DNA of 64,000 nt from Auriscalpium vulgare (taxonomy: Eukaryota; Basidiomycota; Agaricomycetes; Russulales; Auriscalpiaceae): positions 549,096 to 613,095 of the forward strand of contig JAHBBC010000025.1 in the NCBI GenBank assembly GCA_019915015.1, given 5' to 3'. A model generated the notes under the pieces. That model worked only from the letters and a program-made list of their open reading frames with translations. It made no database searches and was not told where the DNA came from. The first letter of the stretch is position 1. Each line of letters begins with the position of its first letter. The position numbers and the translations under genes were made by a program. This document shows, piece by piece, positions 46,473 through 58,619 of this stretch.

Positions 46473-47220
46473 ATATGCTCCGTAGGATTAATCAATAGCC
46501 CACTTATATCACCTTTAAAATGTGTGACAGATATGATTTTCATTGTGCTAGGTCAGCACATGCAAATCACATACAAAAGAAGTCGGCTAGGTACAATGCA
46601 AGGCACAATCGGATTGAAATCAGCTTATGACTAAGTGACATGCTGTAAAGACATTCCAGATGTGTTTCAAAAAATGACCCTCAAACTCATTTGCGAGCAC
46701 ATTTTGATTAATCAAGCAATGTGCCGGCCCAAAATATGCAGTGCTTATCCTAATTGAGCTTATCTTGTGTTATCATTACGTTAGGCCAACTTATTCTTAA
46801 TCTGTTTCTCTTATGTTGTACAGACATATGCTGAATCACAATTTGTATAAGCCAGGGCAACATAACTCGAGGAATATCTTTTGTTCATACAAAATGTTCC
46901 GGTGCAGAATATCTGCAGGATATCCAATTCCTATATTAAATCACATACTAGATGTGTTTACGATGTCTCGGTCACTCAAAAGGAATTCATATATAAGTTA
47001 TGAATTACGATAAATTTACACTTCCTCGCCCATCATATTGGTTCATGCCCCCAGTGAATCTCGGTCCGCCTGCTTTACATTGGATTCGACAGCTAACTGC
47101 CACGTTCAATAACATGCTACAGCTGGGTCACAAACATACTTATGTCCCTTGGCATGGAGATCGGGTTGTGATTACGCTTCCATTTATCGATATATGTGCA
47201 TGCCGATTTCAAATATAGAG
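46473..47220. other. AT-rich island
   Basis: This block is clearly richer in A and T than its neighbours, with abrupt edges. It has only short open frames (the longest is near 47000-47215). It may be an old inserted sequence. Confidence 0.5.
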
Positions 47221-47538
47221 GGCAGTAACACGGGTCATAGTAGCCGCGGGACCGCCGCAAGATAGGCAGGCCCCGTACTGTACCTGCCCTGCAAAGACTT
47301 TTGCGCAGTGTCGACGGGGATGAGCAGTCAACGGTGTCGCTTCAATCGTTCAGATATAAAATCAAATAGAAAATATTGCCAAGGTATACAAAGACCGCGC
47401 GACCCAAGATGAAGCAAAGACAGCGGTCCGTCCGGTGCAGAGAACAGACTAATATAGGACGAGATTACGCCGCATGGAATGTTGAGCAATACCCGTCAGA
47501 TCCAATCTACGTGTCGCAACCTCTACCAGTCACAAAAG

Positions 47539-48585
47539 TCAGCATGCCATAGCAAGAGCACCAAAGACAGGACGAACCGGGCACTCCTCCAAGTCCTCGT
47601 AGATAGAGAAATCCACTTTACAGTCCCGGCACATGTCCTCAAGAACAACAAGTGTTGCCGGGGGCGGGCGGCACGTCACCGTGAACAGGCGCAGGTCTGG
47701 GAGCGCACGCAGCGCTGCGATCATATTTCCCGCGTCGGCGCGGGGCTCGGTGACGCGGCAATGGTACCCGACGTGGCGCAAGAGCGGCGGGAGCGTGACG
47801 GGCTCGACGGGCTGCCGGCCAAACGCGAGGCTCTTGAGCCGCGCGAGCTGCGCGAGGACGTCGGGCGGCGGCAGGCCCTCCGCGAGCACGAGCACGCGGA
47901 GCTGCAGGAGAGCTCCGGCTTGGGCCAGCTGGTGCCACACCCCATGCGCGTGTGCAGGTGCGAGCGCGAGCTCGAGGCGGCGGACGGTGGAAAGGTCGTT
48001 CGTTGTGTCCAGGGGCGCGGAGAGCGACAGCGATTCCAGGCCCTCGGGGACGGGGACGCGCGCGTAGTCTCCGTACGGCAGCGCGTGCACTTCGAGTGCA
48101 CGCACGCTGGGCCACAGCCGCGCGAGGCGCCTTGTGAACGCGGGCGTGCAGGAGAGGCTGAGGAGCTCGGGGCACAGGGCGAGCGCCTGCATGCGCGCCA
48201 GTAGCGCGTCTGTCCACCACTCCCGGTTTGGGTCTGGGAGCCCGCTGGGCGAGCTCGTGTCGATGCTGATGGCCTTCACGCACTTGCACAGCTTGAGCAG
48301 CAGCAACTCGGGGATGAAGGCCATGTAGGGATGTGGTTGGAGATGCAGGCTAATGGAGAGTACATGATCGGCGAGGCGGGGGCTGGTTGTCAGGGAGCGG
48401 AGAAGGCGAGGGAGGACGGTCCTGCTGTTGGCCACACGGCGGAAGAGGAGTCGCTGTGCGAGGGGCCTCCACGCGCGGCAGACGAGAGCGCAAGCGCGGA
48501 GGGTGGTGGTGTCAATCGTGGTGTGTCGAGAAAGCTGGTACACCAAATCGATGAGGATGACATGGACGTCGTAGGGGAGGGCCAC
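47539..48585 (-). CDS. F-box/LRR-type protein, GTG at the expected start
   Basis: An uninterrupted frame of 348 codons reads ALPYDVHVILIDLVYQLSRH, LRACALVCRAWRPLAQRLLF, then leucine-rich repeats-like segments. It is a paralog of the genes at 59488 and 61719, where the N-terminus is MSLPYDVHVAIIDWVY. F-box proteins serve as substrate adaptors of SCF ubiquitin ligases. At the place of the expected ATG this copy has GTG, and no in-frame ATG lies between it and the upstream stop. It may use an unseen first exon or have lost its start. The body of the gene is intact. Confidence 0.65.
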   Translation of the reverse strand: MALPYDVHVILIDLVYQLSRHTTIDTTTLRACALVCRAWRPLAQRLLFRRVANSRTVLPRLLRSLTTSPRLADHVLSISLHLQPHPYMAFIPELLLLKLCKCVKAISIDTSSPSGLPDPNREWWTDALLARMQALALCPELLSLSCTPAFTRRLARLWPSVRALEVHALPYGDYARVPVPEGLESLSLSAPLDTTNDLSTVRRLELALAPAHAHGVWHQLAQAGALLQLRVLVLAEGLPPPDVLAQLARLKSLAFGRQPVEPVTLPPLLRHVGYHCRVTEPRADAGNMIAALRALPDLRLFTVTCRPPPATLVVLEDMCRDCKVDFSIYEDLEECPVRPVFGALAMAC

Positions 48586-49184
48586 TGTGGCCGCGCTGCA
48601 AACGATGAGATCGATGATGGCTCGCCAAAATGACCAGACGGGGGCTCACGTGGGTGGCATCATGGCGGGGTGCACGGGGATCGCTCTCAGCACTCAGACG
48701 TAGATGCCGTAGGTGTAGACGTTGAGTTCTGTGTAGGCGATGCGTTGGTGAGCATGGGCGTGTTATAACTGGGTTTCGGACATTGTTCATCATGTGGACA
48801 AAGCCAGCCTTCGTGGGAATATTGTATCCTTTCGGCATTTGTTTGTCGACGTCGACGATGAAAAAGAGGCGTCGAGAGCGCTGTGGGAAGTGAAGGGTGT
48901 GGGCGGACTATGGGCGTTGTGACGAACCGACTTGCTTGGACCCAAGATCAGTTGCCGGCGCAGGGTGTACATAAGAAAATTGGCCGGGCCGGGACGGCCC
49001 GGGAGCGCTTAAGCGTCGTCTCGAGTTGCTCAGTGAAGTCGGCCCTGCGCATAATCGCACGCTGTCTGAGTCGTCGGACAGCCAGTGGAATAAGTGGAAC
49101 GTGTTAGGTATGCTCTATTATATACAATACTGCAATATGATACAAGCCTGAGGACAGAAACCGACCGCGCTATACACCCGACTT
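48586..49184. other. Intergenic
   Basis: 5' region of the F-box gene and 3' region of the transporter. No gene supported. Confidence 0.4.
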
Positions 49185-51361
49185 CTACTCGTGCTCGACC
49201 TTCAACGTCGAATCCCCGTCCACCGAATGGTGCTTCTCCTTCCGCCCGAAGTCCTCATCCACCATCGTATGCAGGGTGTAGTGCTTCATGAACAGACTGG
49301 AGATAATCCCAACACCGGTGACGCCCGCGAGCACCTCCCACACGACGCGCAGGGCATCCGCGAACGCCTTGCGCACCTCGCTCTTGAGCGGCTCCGGGAG
49401 CGTCGGGATGCTCGGAATCGCAGCGAACGCGAGGTCCGCGCCCTGCGGGAACTTGGCGAGGTACGCCGGCGGCAGGTTGTGCTTGAGCTGATTTTGCAGG
49501 ACGGCGCCTCCGAGGGTCACGCCCCACACCTATGTCCGTCGTCGTCAGCGAGAACGGTAAGATGGGAGCGAGAGAGAGGACGCACGAGGGCGAAGTTGCG
49601 GAGGAACGTGAAGAACGCGAGCGCAGGTGTGCTCTGCTTCACGTCCGTCGCGCCCATCACAGGGAAGTACGCGGCGATGTACACGATGCCGATGCCGATG
49701 CCCGCGAGAATCTGGTACCCCAGCGCGCTCCCGCGCGACGAGTCCGCGCCGAGCGTGCACAGCAGGGCGACGCCGACAATCATGAACACCCACCCGACCC
49801 ACATGAACGGCCGGTAGCGCTGCGTCTTCTGGATGAGCACGCCCGTGATGACGGACATCGGGCTGATCGTGTACGAGAGCGCGAAGCTGTCGACGCCCGC
49901 CGCGATCGGGCTCGCCTCCTTGCATGCCTGGAAGTACACGGGCACCCAGTACGCGATGGTCGCGAGCACGATGCCCATGAGGAAGTTTTGCGTGTAGCCG
50001 CTGAACGCGGTGCGCTCGGGCGGGACCATCAGCGCGGTCTGGGCGCCACAGACAAATGAGCGGGGAGATGCGCACACTGATGAGAGATCGACGTACCACG
50101 CCCTCGGGAACAAACTTCATCTCGTACACAACGAACGCTGCGAGCCCGATCAGGCCGAGAATGAGCGGCACGAGCACGCGCGCGGACTGCCACGAATATA
50201 CGACACCGCCCCATGTGAGCGCAATGACCACTGACGTCGTCGAGGACGTGATGAGCATATTTCCGCTGCGCCACCAACATTCAATATCAAGGCGATATGC
50301 GAATGGGAAAATCACGTACACCCAGTCCATGCTGCGTAGCTTGTCGCGCAGCGCGCCGCCGGGGGTGCGCAGGCGTAGGAAGACGATCACGAGTATAGCG
50401 TCGATGCCGCAAATCGGGAGGTTGAGGTCTGCGGAAACGAACAGTGCGCTGTTTAGCATTGGAAATCCTTATTCGGCGCGCTGGCGGATACGTACAGAAC
50501 AGCCAGCGCCTGCGTGGCATATTGCATCAGAATAGAGCTCCGAGAGTATATGAAAATACGGTCCGCACCATTGTCCGTGCTCAGCTAGGGCACCGCCGAT
50601 GAGAGGCCCGGTACCACCGCCTATCGCCCATGCCCTGCGAGTAGAGATCATCATGCCTATGAGCGGCGGTACGGCGGGCAAACAGAGGTGGCTGCTTACA
50701 GCGCCATGAGTCCGTTATAGCTGCCTCGCTCCCGCAACGGGATCATGTCTGCAATGATGATCTGGGACATAGACGTAAGCGCGCCCGCTCCAAGACCCTG
50801 AAACGCTGCACCGAGACAGCGCGTGAGCGGATGCCAAAGTCGGAATGTATGATGGAAAACGTACTGCGCCCAACGATGAGCATGTTCATGGTGTGTGCGG
50901 CGCCAGCGACTGCGCTGCCCAGGGCAAAGAGCGCGAGCGCGACGAGCATAACGGGCCGGCGGCCGAGAATCTGCAGCCTATGAGCAGGGCTCAACGAGCA
51001 GAAGACCGCAACGTACCTGCGAGATACCGCCTGTGAACGGAAGCAGCGCAGAAGACCCCAGTGTATACGCCGACCCCACCCACACAAACTGCCCACCGCC
51101 CAGCTCATCAACGATAACCGGGAGTGCAGTGCCTATTGACGTCTGTTCGAAACGGGTCGGGTGAGGTTGGTGCAGAGAAAGAGACAATACGTGACGCACG
51201 AATTCAACAGCTGTAAGGAGCGTGGCGATAAAGCATGCGAGAAGGATGGCCCAGAAGCCCAAGTCGCGACGGAACGGCACGCTCGCGGACACGCGGCTCT
51301 CGCGTTTAGCATCTGCGACGGCCTGCTCGTTGACGAGCGTTTCCACCTGCCCTGCTTCCAT
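49185..51361 (-). CDS. MFS transporter, DHA2-like (14 TM)
   Basis: The chain begins MEAGQVETLVNEQAV and runs through about nine or ten exons. Visible features are TM1 (FWAILLACFIATLLTAVEF), TSIGTALPVIVDEL, the LGRRPVM loop, GLGAGALTSMSQIIIADMIP with RERG, and motif C (AIGGGTGPLIGGALA). TM segments continue to a cytosolic tail ending STLKVEHE. A 14-nt exon at 50496-50509 is needed to give GQWRWLFYLNLPICGI, a family signature. Members export drugs or small molecules by proton antiport across the plasma or vacuolar membrane. The substrate cannot be told from sequence. Confidence 0.88.
50496..50509 (-). other. 14-nt micro-exon of the MFS gene
   Basis: GCGCTGGCTGTTCT (minus strand) is flanked by CAG and GTACGT. 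Joined to ...CAATG and ACCTCAACCTC it restores the reading GQWRWLFYLNLP. Skipping it loses the frame. Confidence 0.8.
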
Positions 51362-54046
51362 GTCTTCTTCAAGGCTTCGTGAACAAGTTGTTTTCGTGGG
51401 CGGAATAAGAGAGCGTCAGGATGATGGTTGGGAGGAGGGTGGGGCGAATGCGCTCTGCAGGTATCCGCACATGTGCGGAGTTGCGATGCGGTGGTCTAAT
51501 ACAAAGAGCACATCAGCGCGCCTGTTTTCTGCCATGTGAATACATAAAGGATACCTCGTCAACGAGATAGCCGAGTGCCCCAACCCCAACTCGCCTCAGT
51601 CTGGCGAAACCATTAATTCTCGGCGGCAGTAAGGATCAGAGAAGCGGAGGCGCGCCCGCCCAGCACGGTGGCTGCCTGTCAGAGACTAACGCCACTCCGC
51701 GGGCGCGCCGGAGAGTTCCTTGGCCGCCTCGGTCTGTCCAATAACTAGAGTCCATTGAGGTCCATCAGTCGCTGGGATATTGAAAGTGATATGAGGCCGC
51801 TGTCACAGGAGCCGAGACTGATAACGCGTTACAGCAGCGAATATAAAGAGTGTGAACAGACTCACACATGATCATCGTGTCGATAAGGACTGACGATGGT
51901 GCTCTCTGGTGCTCTCCAGCGAGGTCGCAAAGATACGGGTTTGGATTTGCGCGACAAGCAACGAATGTCCCGAAACGCCGACAAGCGCCCTTTACCGACA
52001 AGCGCCAATCTCACGTCCATTCTTCACGTCGCACGGTTCCGACACCTTTCCGTTGCCATCCTATCAATGGGTCCCTGCACACTTCCGCCGGCACCCTATT
52101 GAACGGGTATATGTGTCGTTTACCTTTAGGCTAAGCTAAGGCTTGTGGACTCGGACGGCTGTTGGCTAAATTCGGGTCGTCCGAGCGTAGCTTGTTACCG
52201 GACTGTCATCGCGCGAGCTGGCTTGAGGCCTGCCTTGTCTGGCGTGATGTAAGTGTTGAACAAGATGCCAGACAACGTACATACCGCTTTGCCTGGGCGG
52301 CTAGGCCCGTACAACGACCGCCGGGCCGGCCATTCCGCTGCGATGCTGTCAATGCCAATCCTGCGCCACCACTGATCCTGCTGATAGGGCGCCTTAGGGC
52401 GCCCACCACCTTGAAACTTTGCAGCTGAGGTGAAGCTTGAAGCCGCAGGAGGCGCGTTTAGAGACACTAGGCTGACGGCCTACGCACCATCGAACATTCA
52501 AACGTCGAGACATAGCGAGACATTTCGCCAAGCCGACGAGCCAGAAGCATGCTTCATCTCCGTGTGCCAACAAGCGCGCTGATGAAGACGGGGGAGACAT
52601 CGCCGACACCGACGGACCACCCGACGGGATGCTCGTGATTGCGCCCGATTCTGTGTCCAAGGATATGAGTCGGAGATCTGGGACGAGCAGCAGCGGAAGG
52701 GGCGTACGGATGTGAGCAGCCTTCGAGAAGAAACATGACAGTCACGAGCCGGTCTTCTTCCGAGGATACGATTGTCTTGGGGTGTGGGGTAACCCGCAGT
52801 CCCGGCGCTACTCGCTGTATGAAGGTCGCGCGTCAGCTCAGCAGCCGTCTTCGTCGGGGACAAGCACGTCACAGACCGCATCTCATCGACATCGGTGATG
52901 GGGTGGCTCAGAGCAGTTTCACGAGCAACACATCGAGCGGGTGAGCGCTGTGTAGGTATGGCCTGGACGGGCCTGTCTTGGGAGAGGCAGACGGCAGGTG
53001 ATGCTGAAAGGCTCGTGCATTGCCGGCGTCGCAGAACCGGTCGCGATCGTGGTTTGGAGGCATATGAGAGGACAGCTTTGAGGCGCAATCTGTCATCCTG
53101 AAGTAGAGATGTTTGGAATGAATGAGGCCTTGAGGCCCAGGCAAGACACGGAGAGCATCAGCTGCAGCGGCGTGAACTTTGGCTGTTCGCTCACCCTACT
53201 GAGGAGGCAGATGGACGAGAGAAGCGAGGGCGGATGCAGAACCCTCGGAGGAAGTCTCTGGAGGTGTGCACAGTAGGACAGGCGTGAGTGAGCCCTCCGC
53301 GAGCGCATGCTGTAACAGCTAGATCGTCTGAGGGGCTCTGAGAACAGAGACGTGGATTTTTGGGCACGTGAGGAGGAGCGACGAGCCCACAAAGCAAAGG
53401 CATCGGTTCTGCATATGACACCAATAATTATTTTTTCTTTCAAATCCCACAACAGGTGGGCGCCGGTGGGCAGTAACGCGCGTATATGCATACATACGTC
53501 ATAAACAATTGCTCGCGTATGGTCGTATCGCCTCAGCTTTGCCGGGGGGTATTGGAGATTTGGCCCAGGAGCGGAAGGAGAACAGTTGAGAGGAAGTAGT
53601 ACGTGGAGCTGGCGATGAGAGCAGAAGCGTGGGCGGTCGTAGGGTCCATGCAGGAAACTTTTCACGGCGTTAGAGAGCAATACGAAGAGAGGCTGGCGGC
53701 GCACCGTACAGCATCCCCAGTCCCGAAATCATCCCTCATTATCCGACAGGATGTGTGAGAGAAGTTGCGTTCTATGCGAGCCGACCACGTTGCGACTCGA
53801 CGAATGAATTGCGCTGAATCACGGAGCAGAAGGTCATTTAGTGGAAAGATACCGACAAAATAGAGTGCAGACGGGTCCAATATAGGGCAAGAGGAACGAG
53901 GAAAGCAGATGAAGACTCGAGCGACGGGGGTTGGCGAAGAGTTGTTACTCAGTGTTTGTGACCGCGTCGACCGCCTGTGGGAAAGCAAGCGGCCTCTCTG
54001 CCGACTCGCAGCCAGTCTGTAGCCGCTGCTCGCAAGCGCGTCGTCC
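51362..54046. other. Gene-poor stretch
   Basis: It contains the transporter promoter and overlapping frames on both strands at 52160-53700. None has a domain, and their codon pattern is unconvincing. Confidence 0.4.
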
Positions 54047-54274
54047 ATGTCGAAAACCCCGTTCTACCTCGCGTCGGTCCAGCGCAGGTCGTGTCGGTCG
54101 CTCGCGCGGCCGCCAATGGCAACAATGGCAACATGGGAGAGCGAGTCAAAAACGTTCGTCCGGCCCGCCAGGCGCCTGCTGACCGTCACGGTGCCCGCCG
54201 CCAACGACGACCCCCTTTCAACCCTCAGCGATATCGTAGCTCTCCCCCCGCCACTCTTGAAGCGACGTCCAGCC

Positions 54275-55816
54275 ATGTCGCAATGGATGAACGTCACTTT
54301 TCTCGGCACCTGCTCGGGCGGCGGGCCCTCAGACACGCGCAACTGCTCCAGCCTCGTGCTCGACGTCGTCGGCGATGGCTCGCTCTGGAGTGCGTCCATC
54401 CATTCCATCTCATTTCCTTCACATCCTGCCCCCCTCCCTCACTCTGAGCATACACTTCGATGCTGACCCGACTCTAGTGGTCGACTGCGCCGAAGGCACC
54501 CTCCGCCAATTTGCACAACAGCCCGCCCCACGACAGAACCAGCGCCCGCTGAAAGTCGGCAAAGTGACGCACGTCTTCATCACTCACATGCACGGTGCGC
54601 CGTACCCCACGCCGAGCGAGCGCCGAGTCTGATGGCGGGAATGGGGGTAGCGGACCACATCATGGGGCTGGTGACGTTCCTGCGGAACGTGTTGGGGATC
54701 CCGCCAGAGCCCTTTGTGCCCTCCACCGAGCCGGTGCGCACCACCAATCTATCACGACACCATCATGTTGCTGATCGTGCGTTTTGCAGCCAACAGTGAA
54801 CATCTACGGCCCCTCGGGCTTGCGCCTCTTCCTCCGCTCAAACCTCCAACTTACGCGCACGCGCACTGCCGACCGCTACGCCGTACACGAGCTCTTAACC
54901 CGTGAAAATGATCTGTGTACCGGAGAGCGGCACTCCAGCGAGGCCGAAGGGCGGGACATTGTCTGCGGCGAGGACGGACTCTGGCGGGACGTCGTGGTGG
55001 GGCGCAGCTTGCGCGGGCCGGGGGAGGTTCACGTCCAGGCAGGGCCCATCGAACACCGAGGTGCGTTCCTTCCACTCTCCGAGCACATCCGCCAAGCTCA
55101 CATGAACTAATCACAGACCCATGCATCGGATACGTCTTCCACGAGCCCAAACACGCATCCGCCCCGCGCAAAATCGTCGTGCTCGGCGACACGTCCTCGC
55201 CCGCCGCCCTCACGCCGTTGATCTGGGAGACCCCAGGACGCGTCGCGCTGCTCGTGCATGAGGCGACCGACGCGCACATCCCCGCGGTCGTCGACGCGGC
55301 GCTCGCCAGGCGCCGCTCCGAGGCGCTCGTGCAGGGCAAGGTCGACGCGAAGGGCCACTCGACGCCCGCGATGGCGGGCCGCTGGGCGGGCGAGTGGGGT
55401 GCACAGCGGCTTGTGCTGAACCACATCGGCGCGCGGTGGGTCCATATCATTCTTGCTTTGGTATCCCGGAGAATCTGACGCGCAGTGGTTGCAGGTTCCC
55501 CGCGCCCATTTACACGTCGCCTGCGGGCAAGAAGTATCGCACCGCGATCCTCGACGAGCTCGCGCACCAGGCGACCGATGCGTGGCGCGCCACCGCAAAG
55601 AAGCTCAACAAGCCTGTGAGCCTGTTCGCGCCGCCCACGGGGCTGGTGAGCGAGCGTGAGCAAGAGGCGATCGTCGCGACCGACTTCCTTACGGTGTCGA
55701 TATCCCCGAGCGGCCAGCCTGAGGGCACGGAGTCACGCTGGAGGCCGGGGACGAGCACGCCTGCCCGCGACCGTGACAGTGGACGGGAATATTCGCAGCG
55801 GAGGCGGGAGGGGTGA
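54275..55816 (+). CDS. tRNase Z (RNase Z), short form
   Basis: Six exons (54275-54389, 54478-54594, 54651-54733, 54790-55060, 55117-55435, 55495-55816) total 1227 nt, 408 aa. It is a metallo-beta-lactamase fold enzyme that removes 3' trailers from tRNA precursors. MNVTFLGTCSGGGPSDTRNCSS opens the domain. VDCAEGTLRQF and THMHADHIMGL (the HxHxDH zinc motif, built across an intron) follow. VVLGDTSSP with LLVHEATDA and LNHIGARF supply the later metal and catalytic elements. The frame is open upstream to an ATG at 54047, adding 76 residues rich in Arg and Ser. That longer start could give a mitochondrial leader, while the shorter start fits the core exactly. Confidence 0.9.
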
Positions 55817-55989
55817 AGTGCTATTTTGGGAGGCGATTCATGTTCATGTCTAGGACCGTGAGTGTAACTTCACTACTTGTAATTTCCTATTTGCAACGTC
55901 GCGGCACCGTAATTTGATTTGTTATTTGCCATCTGCACGAGGGCTTTTCGCACAAGAGCGGAATCCCAGCCGAACCGGACATCTCATTC

Positions 55990-57834
55990 TCACACTGCCT
56001 CGTTACTTGCCTCTGCCATCCTCTGATTCCTCGCCCTCTCGCGCGCGCCCTCATCCCACGTCACCCGCGTCCCAGGCAGCGCCTCGCGCGCGTGCGCTAC
56101 CCATGCGCCGTCGACATCGCACTGTGCTACGTCGAGCTCCTGCAGGCACCACCCCGCCTTCGCGATCTTTTGCGGCAGCCGCCACATCGCCCCTTGGGCC
56201 CCGGCCGCGATGCGCACGTCATTAAGGACTAGGACCGCGAGCGAGGGGAGGACGGGCAGGACCCCGATCGTGCTGAGCGCGTCGACAGCCTTGCGTGCCA
56301 CGGTGAGGCGCCGCAGCCCGGGCAAGTCCGGCCACTGCACGGGGAGCACGTTGTCGAGGACCAGCTCTTGCAGATACGCAGACGCGAAGGCACCCAGGGT
56401 GTCCAACTTCCCAAAGCCGAGCATGTTCAGGATTAGCGTTTCGTCAGCCGCCGTTTGCCCGTCCTTGTTCGCGATGATGATGAGATCGTAGATTTCCTCG
56501 AAAAATCGTATGGAATCTAGTGACCACGCTTTCTTGATGCGAACACTGGTGACGGCATTGTGCGGGGGGGCCGTAGAGTCGGTGTGCCAGTGGACGGATT
56601 CGAGCGCGACGCGGAACATGACGTCCAAATCCCAGTTGTTACCTCGGAAGGGGGCCAGAAAGGTGTAGGCAGCGACGGCCTCCGCCGGTAGCGACAGGTG
56701 GGAAATAAGCATCATGACGGTTTGGGGGGAGCCCTGGAGTGCTAGAAATTGCATTTTATTAAGGGCAACTACGCGGGACTGTGCGGTGGCCGCATGCTCC
56801 TCGGCGTCCGGGGCGGGTTGTGGAGAGGTTTCATTGAGCATTATATCGAGCGTTTGTAGTTCGCGCATGCGCTCCAGACCATCGAGCAAGTTGTCAACAG
56901 GATAGTGATTGAAGGTGTAGTCGTTTACGACTTTCAGGTAGGTGAGGTGTGCGAATACCGGAATCGTCCACGGCATGGATGCTGCGCCAGTCGACGAAAA
57001 CCGGAGGAGCCGTAGGTTGGGCGCATTTCCTCCCAGAAAGTTGGCTGGCAGCGGCCCGAAATTGGAGACAACCAAAGTGAGCAAATACAGAAGTGGTGCG
57101 TCCATGGTCAGTGTACGCACGGCGGCATCGCTTGCGCCGTCGATGTGTGCGGCCAGAACTCTCGTCCGATGCATATTTTGGGCCACGAACGCGACCTGCC
57201 AGGATGTCAGGGGTGGGAGGCCCGGATAGGCATCGTGGCAATCATCTAAGTCGAGATAAAGAGACACGTCCTGTGCCCGCGCCGCAAATGTTTTCACCCA
57301 TTCGGGCCCCAAGGCGAGGGGTATATCGGCCCACAGAGACGGTTGGTTGACGGCGACGTCCCGCCAGCCCTGGCAGACATGTGTCACTGCAACCCACCCC
57401 GCATGGGATCTCGTTTCCTTGTCGCCATCTCCCGATCGGCCGCGGCCGCGCAAATCCATCGCAGGATCGATTTTTGAGACGAAGCTGAAGATCTTACGGA
57501 GGATCTCGTTGGGAAGACGAGCGATGGGGATATGGGCATTGTGCTGCTGGTGAAGCCCAAGCAGCGCTCTGTTCATGACTTCCTCTCCAACAGCATACGC
57601 AGCGCGAAGCTCCTGCTTTGCGTCCTCTATAGCGTCTTCCTCTGCCCTGAGCCGTTGGCAGTACGCGGCCCTTGCATCGATGAGAGCGCGCTGTGCCGCC
57701 GCGATGCTGTCGAGATTCGTGTAGTTGGTGCTTGAGGGAAAGTCGGGGACCTTTTCAAGCTGGGCGATCCTGGATCGCGCAGCTTCAAGCCAGATCGTGT
57801 CCTCGCTGCTCGAGGTGTCAGCAGACTTCTGCAT
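55990..57834 (-). CDS. F-box protein, 614 aa, single exon
   Basis: One uninterrupted frame starts MQKSADTSSSEDTIWLEAAR. A heptad-like coiled coil (about residues 15-90) precedes the F-box (IARLPNEILRKIFSFVSKID, then VAVTHVCQGWRDVAVNQPSL). The rest is leucine-rich and likely forms a curved repeat domain. This layout is typical of the large Agaricomycete F-box family. It should link a substrate to Skp1-Cullin. No break was seen. It is convergent with the tRNase Z gene 170 bp away. Confidence 0.85.
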   Translation of the reverse strand: MQKSADTSSSEDTIWLEAARSRIAQLEKVPDFPSSTNYTNLDSIAAAQRALIDARAAYCQRLRAEEDAIEDAKQELRAAYAVGEEVMNRALLGLHQQHNAHIPIARLPNEILRKIFSFVSKIDPAMDLRGRGRSGDGDKETRSHAGWVAVTHVCQGWRDVAVNQPSLWADIPLALGPEWVKTFAARAQDVSLYLDLDDCHDAYPGLPPLTSWQVAFVAQNMHRTRVLAAHIDGASDAAVRTLTMDAPLLYLLTLVVSNFGPLPANFLGGNAPNLRLLRFSSTGAASMPWTIPVFAHLTYLKVVNDYTFNHYPVDNLLDGLERMRELQTLDIMLNETSPQPAPDAEEHAATAQSRVVALNKMQFLALQGSPQTVMMLISHLSLPAEAVAAYTFLAPFRGNNWDLDVMFRVALESVHWHTDSTAPPHNAVTSVRIKKAWSLDSIRFFEEIYDLIIIANKDGQTAADETLILNMLGFGKLDTLGAFASAYLQELVLDNVLPVQWPDLPGLRRLTVARKAVDALSTIGVLPVLPSLAVLVLNDVRIAAGAQGAMWRLPQKIAKAGWCLQELDVAQCDVDGAWVAHAREALPGTRVTWDEGARERARNQRMAEASNEAV

Positions 57835-58068
57835 CTAGGCGGGGGATTTAGGTACCTCTCGCTGACAGGTATGAGGACGGGTTTCATGGCGATTGGTTTC
57901 GAGACTGAGTCGAATCCTCGAGTGGACGCGAGCTGAGATGGAGGATGACAGCGACCGTGGTGAGCGGCCCCGCGAGCCCAACTCACAATCGGACCCGTGA
58001 CCAGACCAATTCCAATCAGCATTCGACAACATTACGACAACATACCGAAAGTGGCAGAAGCATTTGCC

Positions 58069-58544
58069 TCACAACCCTCCGCAGTTTCCAACCAGAATTT
58101 GACCAGAATGAATTTCGGACACCGAGAGAGCTCGCCCTCCAACAAGACAATCGTGATCACCCCTGGAGTTCCACGGAGACGCAGTAGTGTAGCCAAAAAT
58201 GTATTGTTTCAATAGACATCGGCTGCAGGCCAATCCCAAAATATTGAGCGCGACAGTGAACACACTCGCCAGCTGCACGCACCCCAACGCGCGCACGAGT
58301 CGTTTGCTCATCTCGCCCAGCACCTCATGCGCCGGCGCCTGCTTGATACTACCTGGGCAAATACAGACAGGGTAAGCTCTCTGTAAACAAAAAGAAACTC
58401 CAGACAATGCACGCACCCTCCATCTATCGGATCCGCCTCCTCTGCAGCGCGCCTGTCACGCAGAGACCCCGCTGTGTGGCCCTCCAGCAAATGCGTCGCC
58501 ACGTGGTTTGCAAACAGTACCGCGCGTAGTAGTTTGTCGGCCAT
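58069..58544 (-). CDS. Small two-exon protein of unknown function
   Basis: Exons 58544-58417 and 58348-58069 give 408 nt, 135 aa: MADKLLRAVLFANHVATHLL, then HEVLGEMSKRLVRALGCVQL with a hydrophobic VFTVALNILGLACSRCLL stretch. The frame remains open upstream to about 58606 (HAFLRAADDPSAKQPAEYGF), so the true start may lie in an earlier exon. No family was recognised. A single membrane helix is possible. Confidence 0.45.
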
Positions 58545-58619
58545 GCGATCAAATCCATATTCGGCCGGCTGCTTGGCCGACGGGTCGTCTGCGGCTCGGA
58601 GAAATGCATGAGAGTGTCA

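Larger units (their letters stand above)
44854..47538. other. Gene-poor stretch with duplications
   Basis: Open frames of 60-190 codons occur on both strands, but no domain or splice chain was found. A 61-bp exact-but-one duplication and an AT-rich island are annotated separately. Confidence 0.4.
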
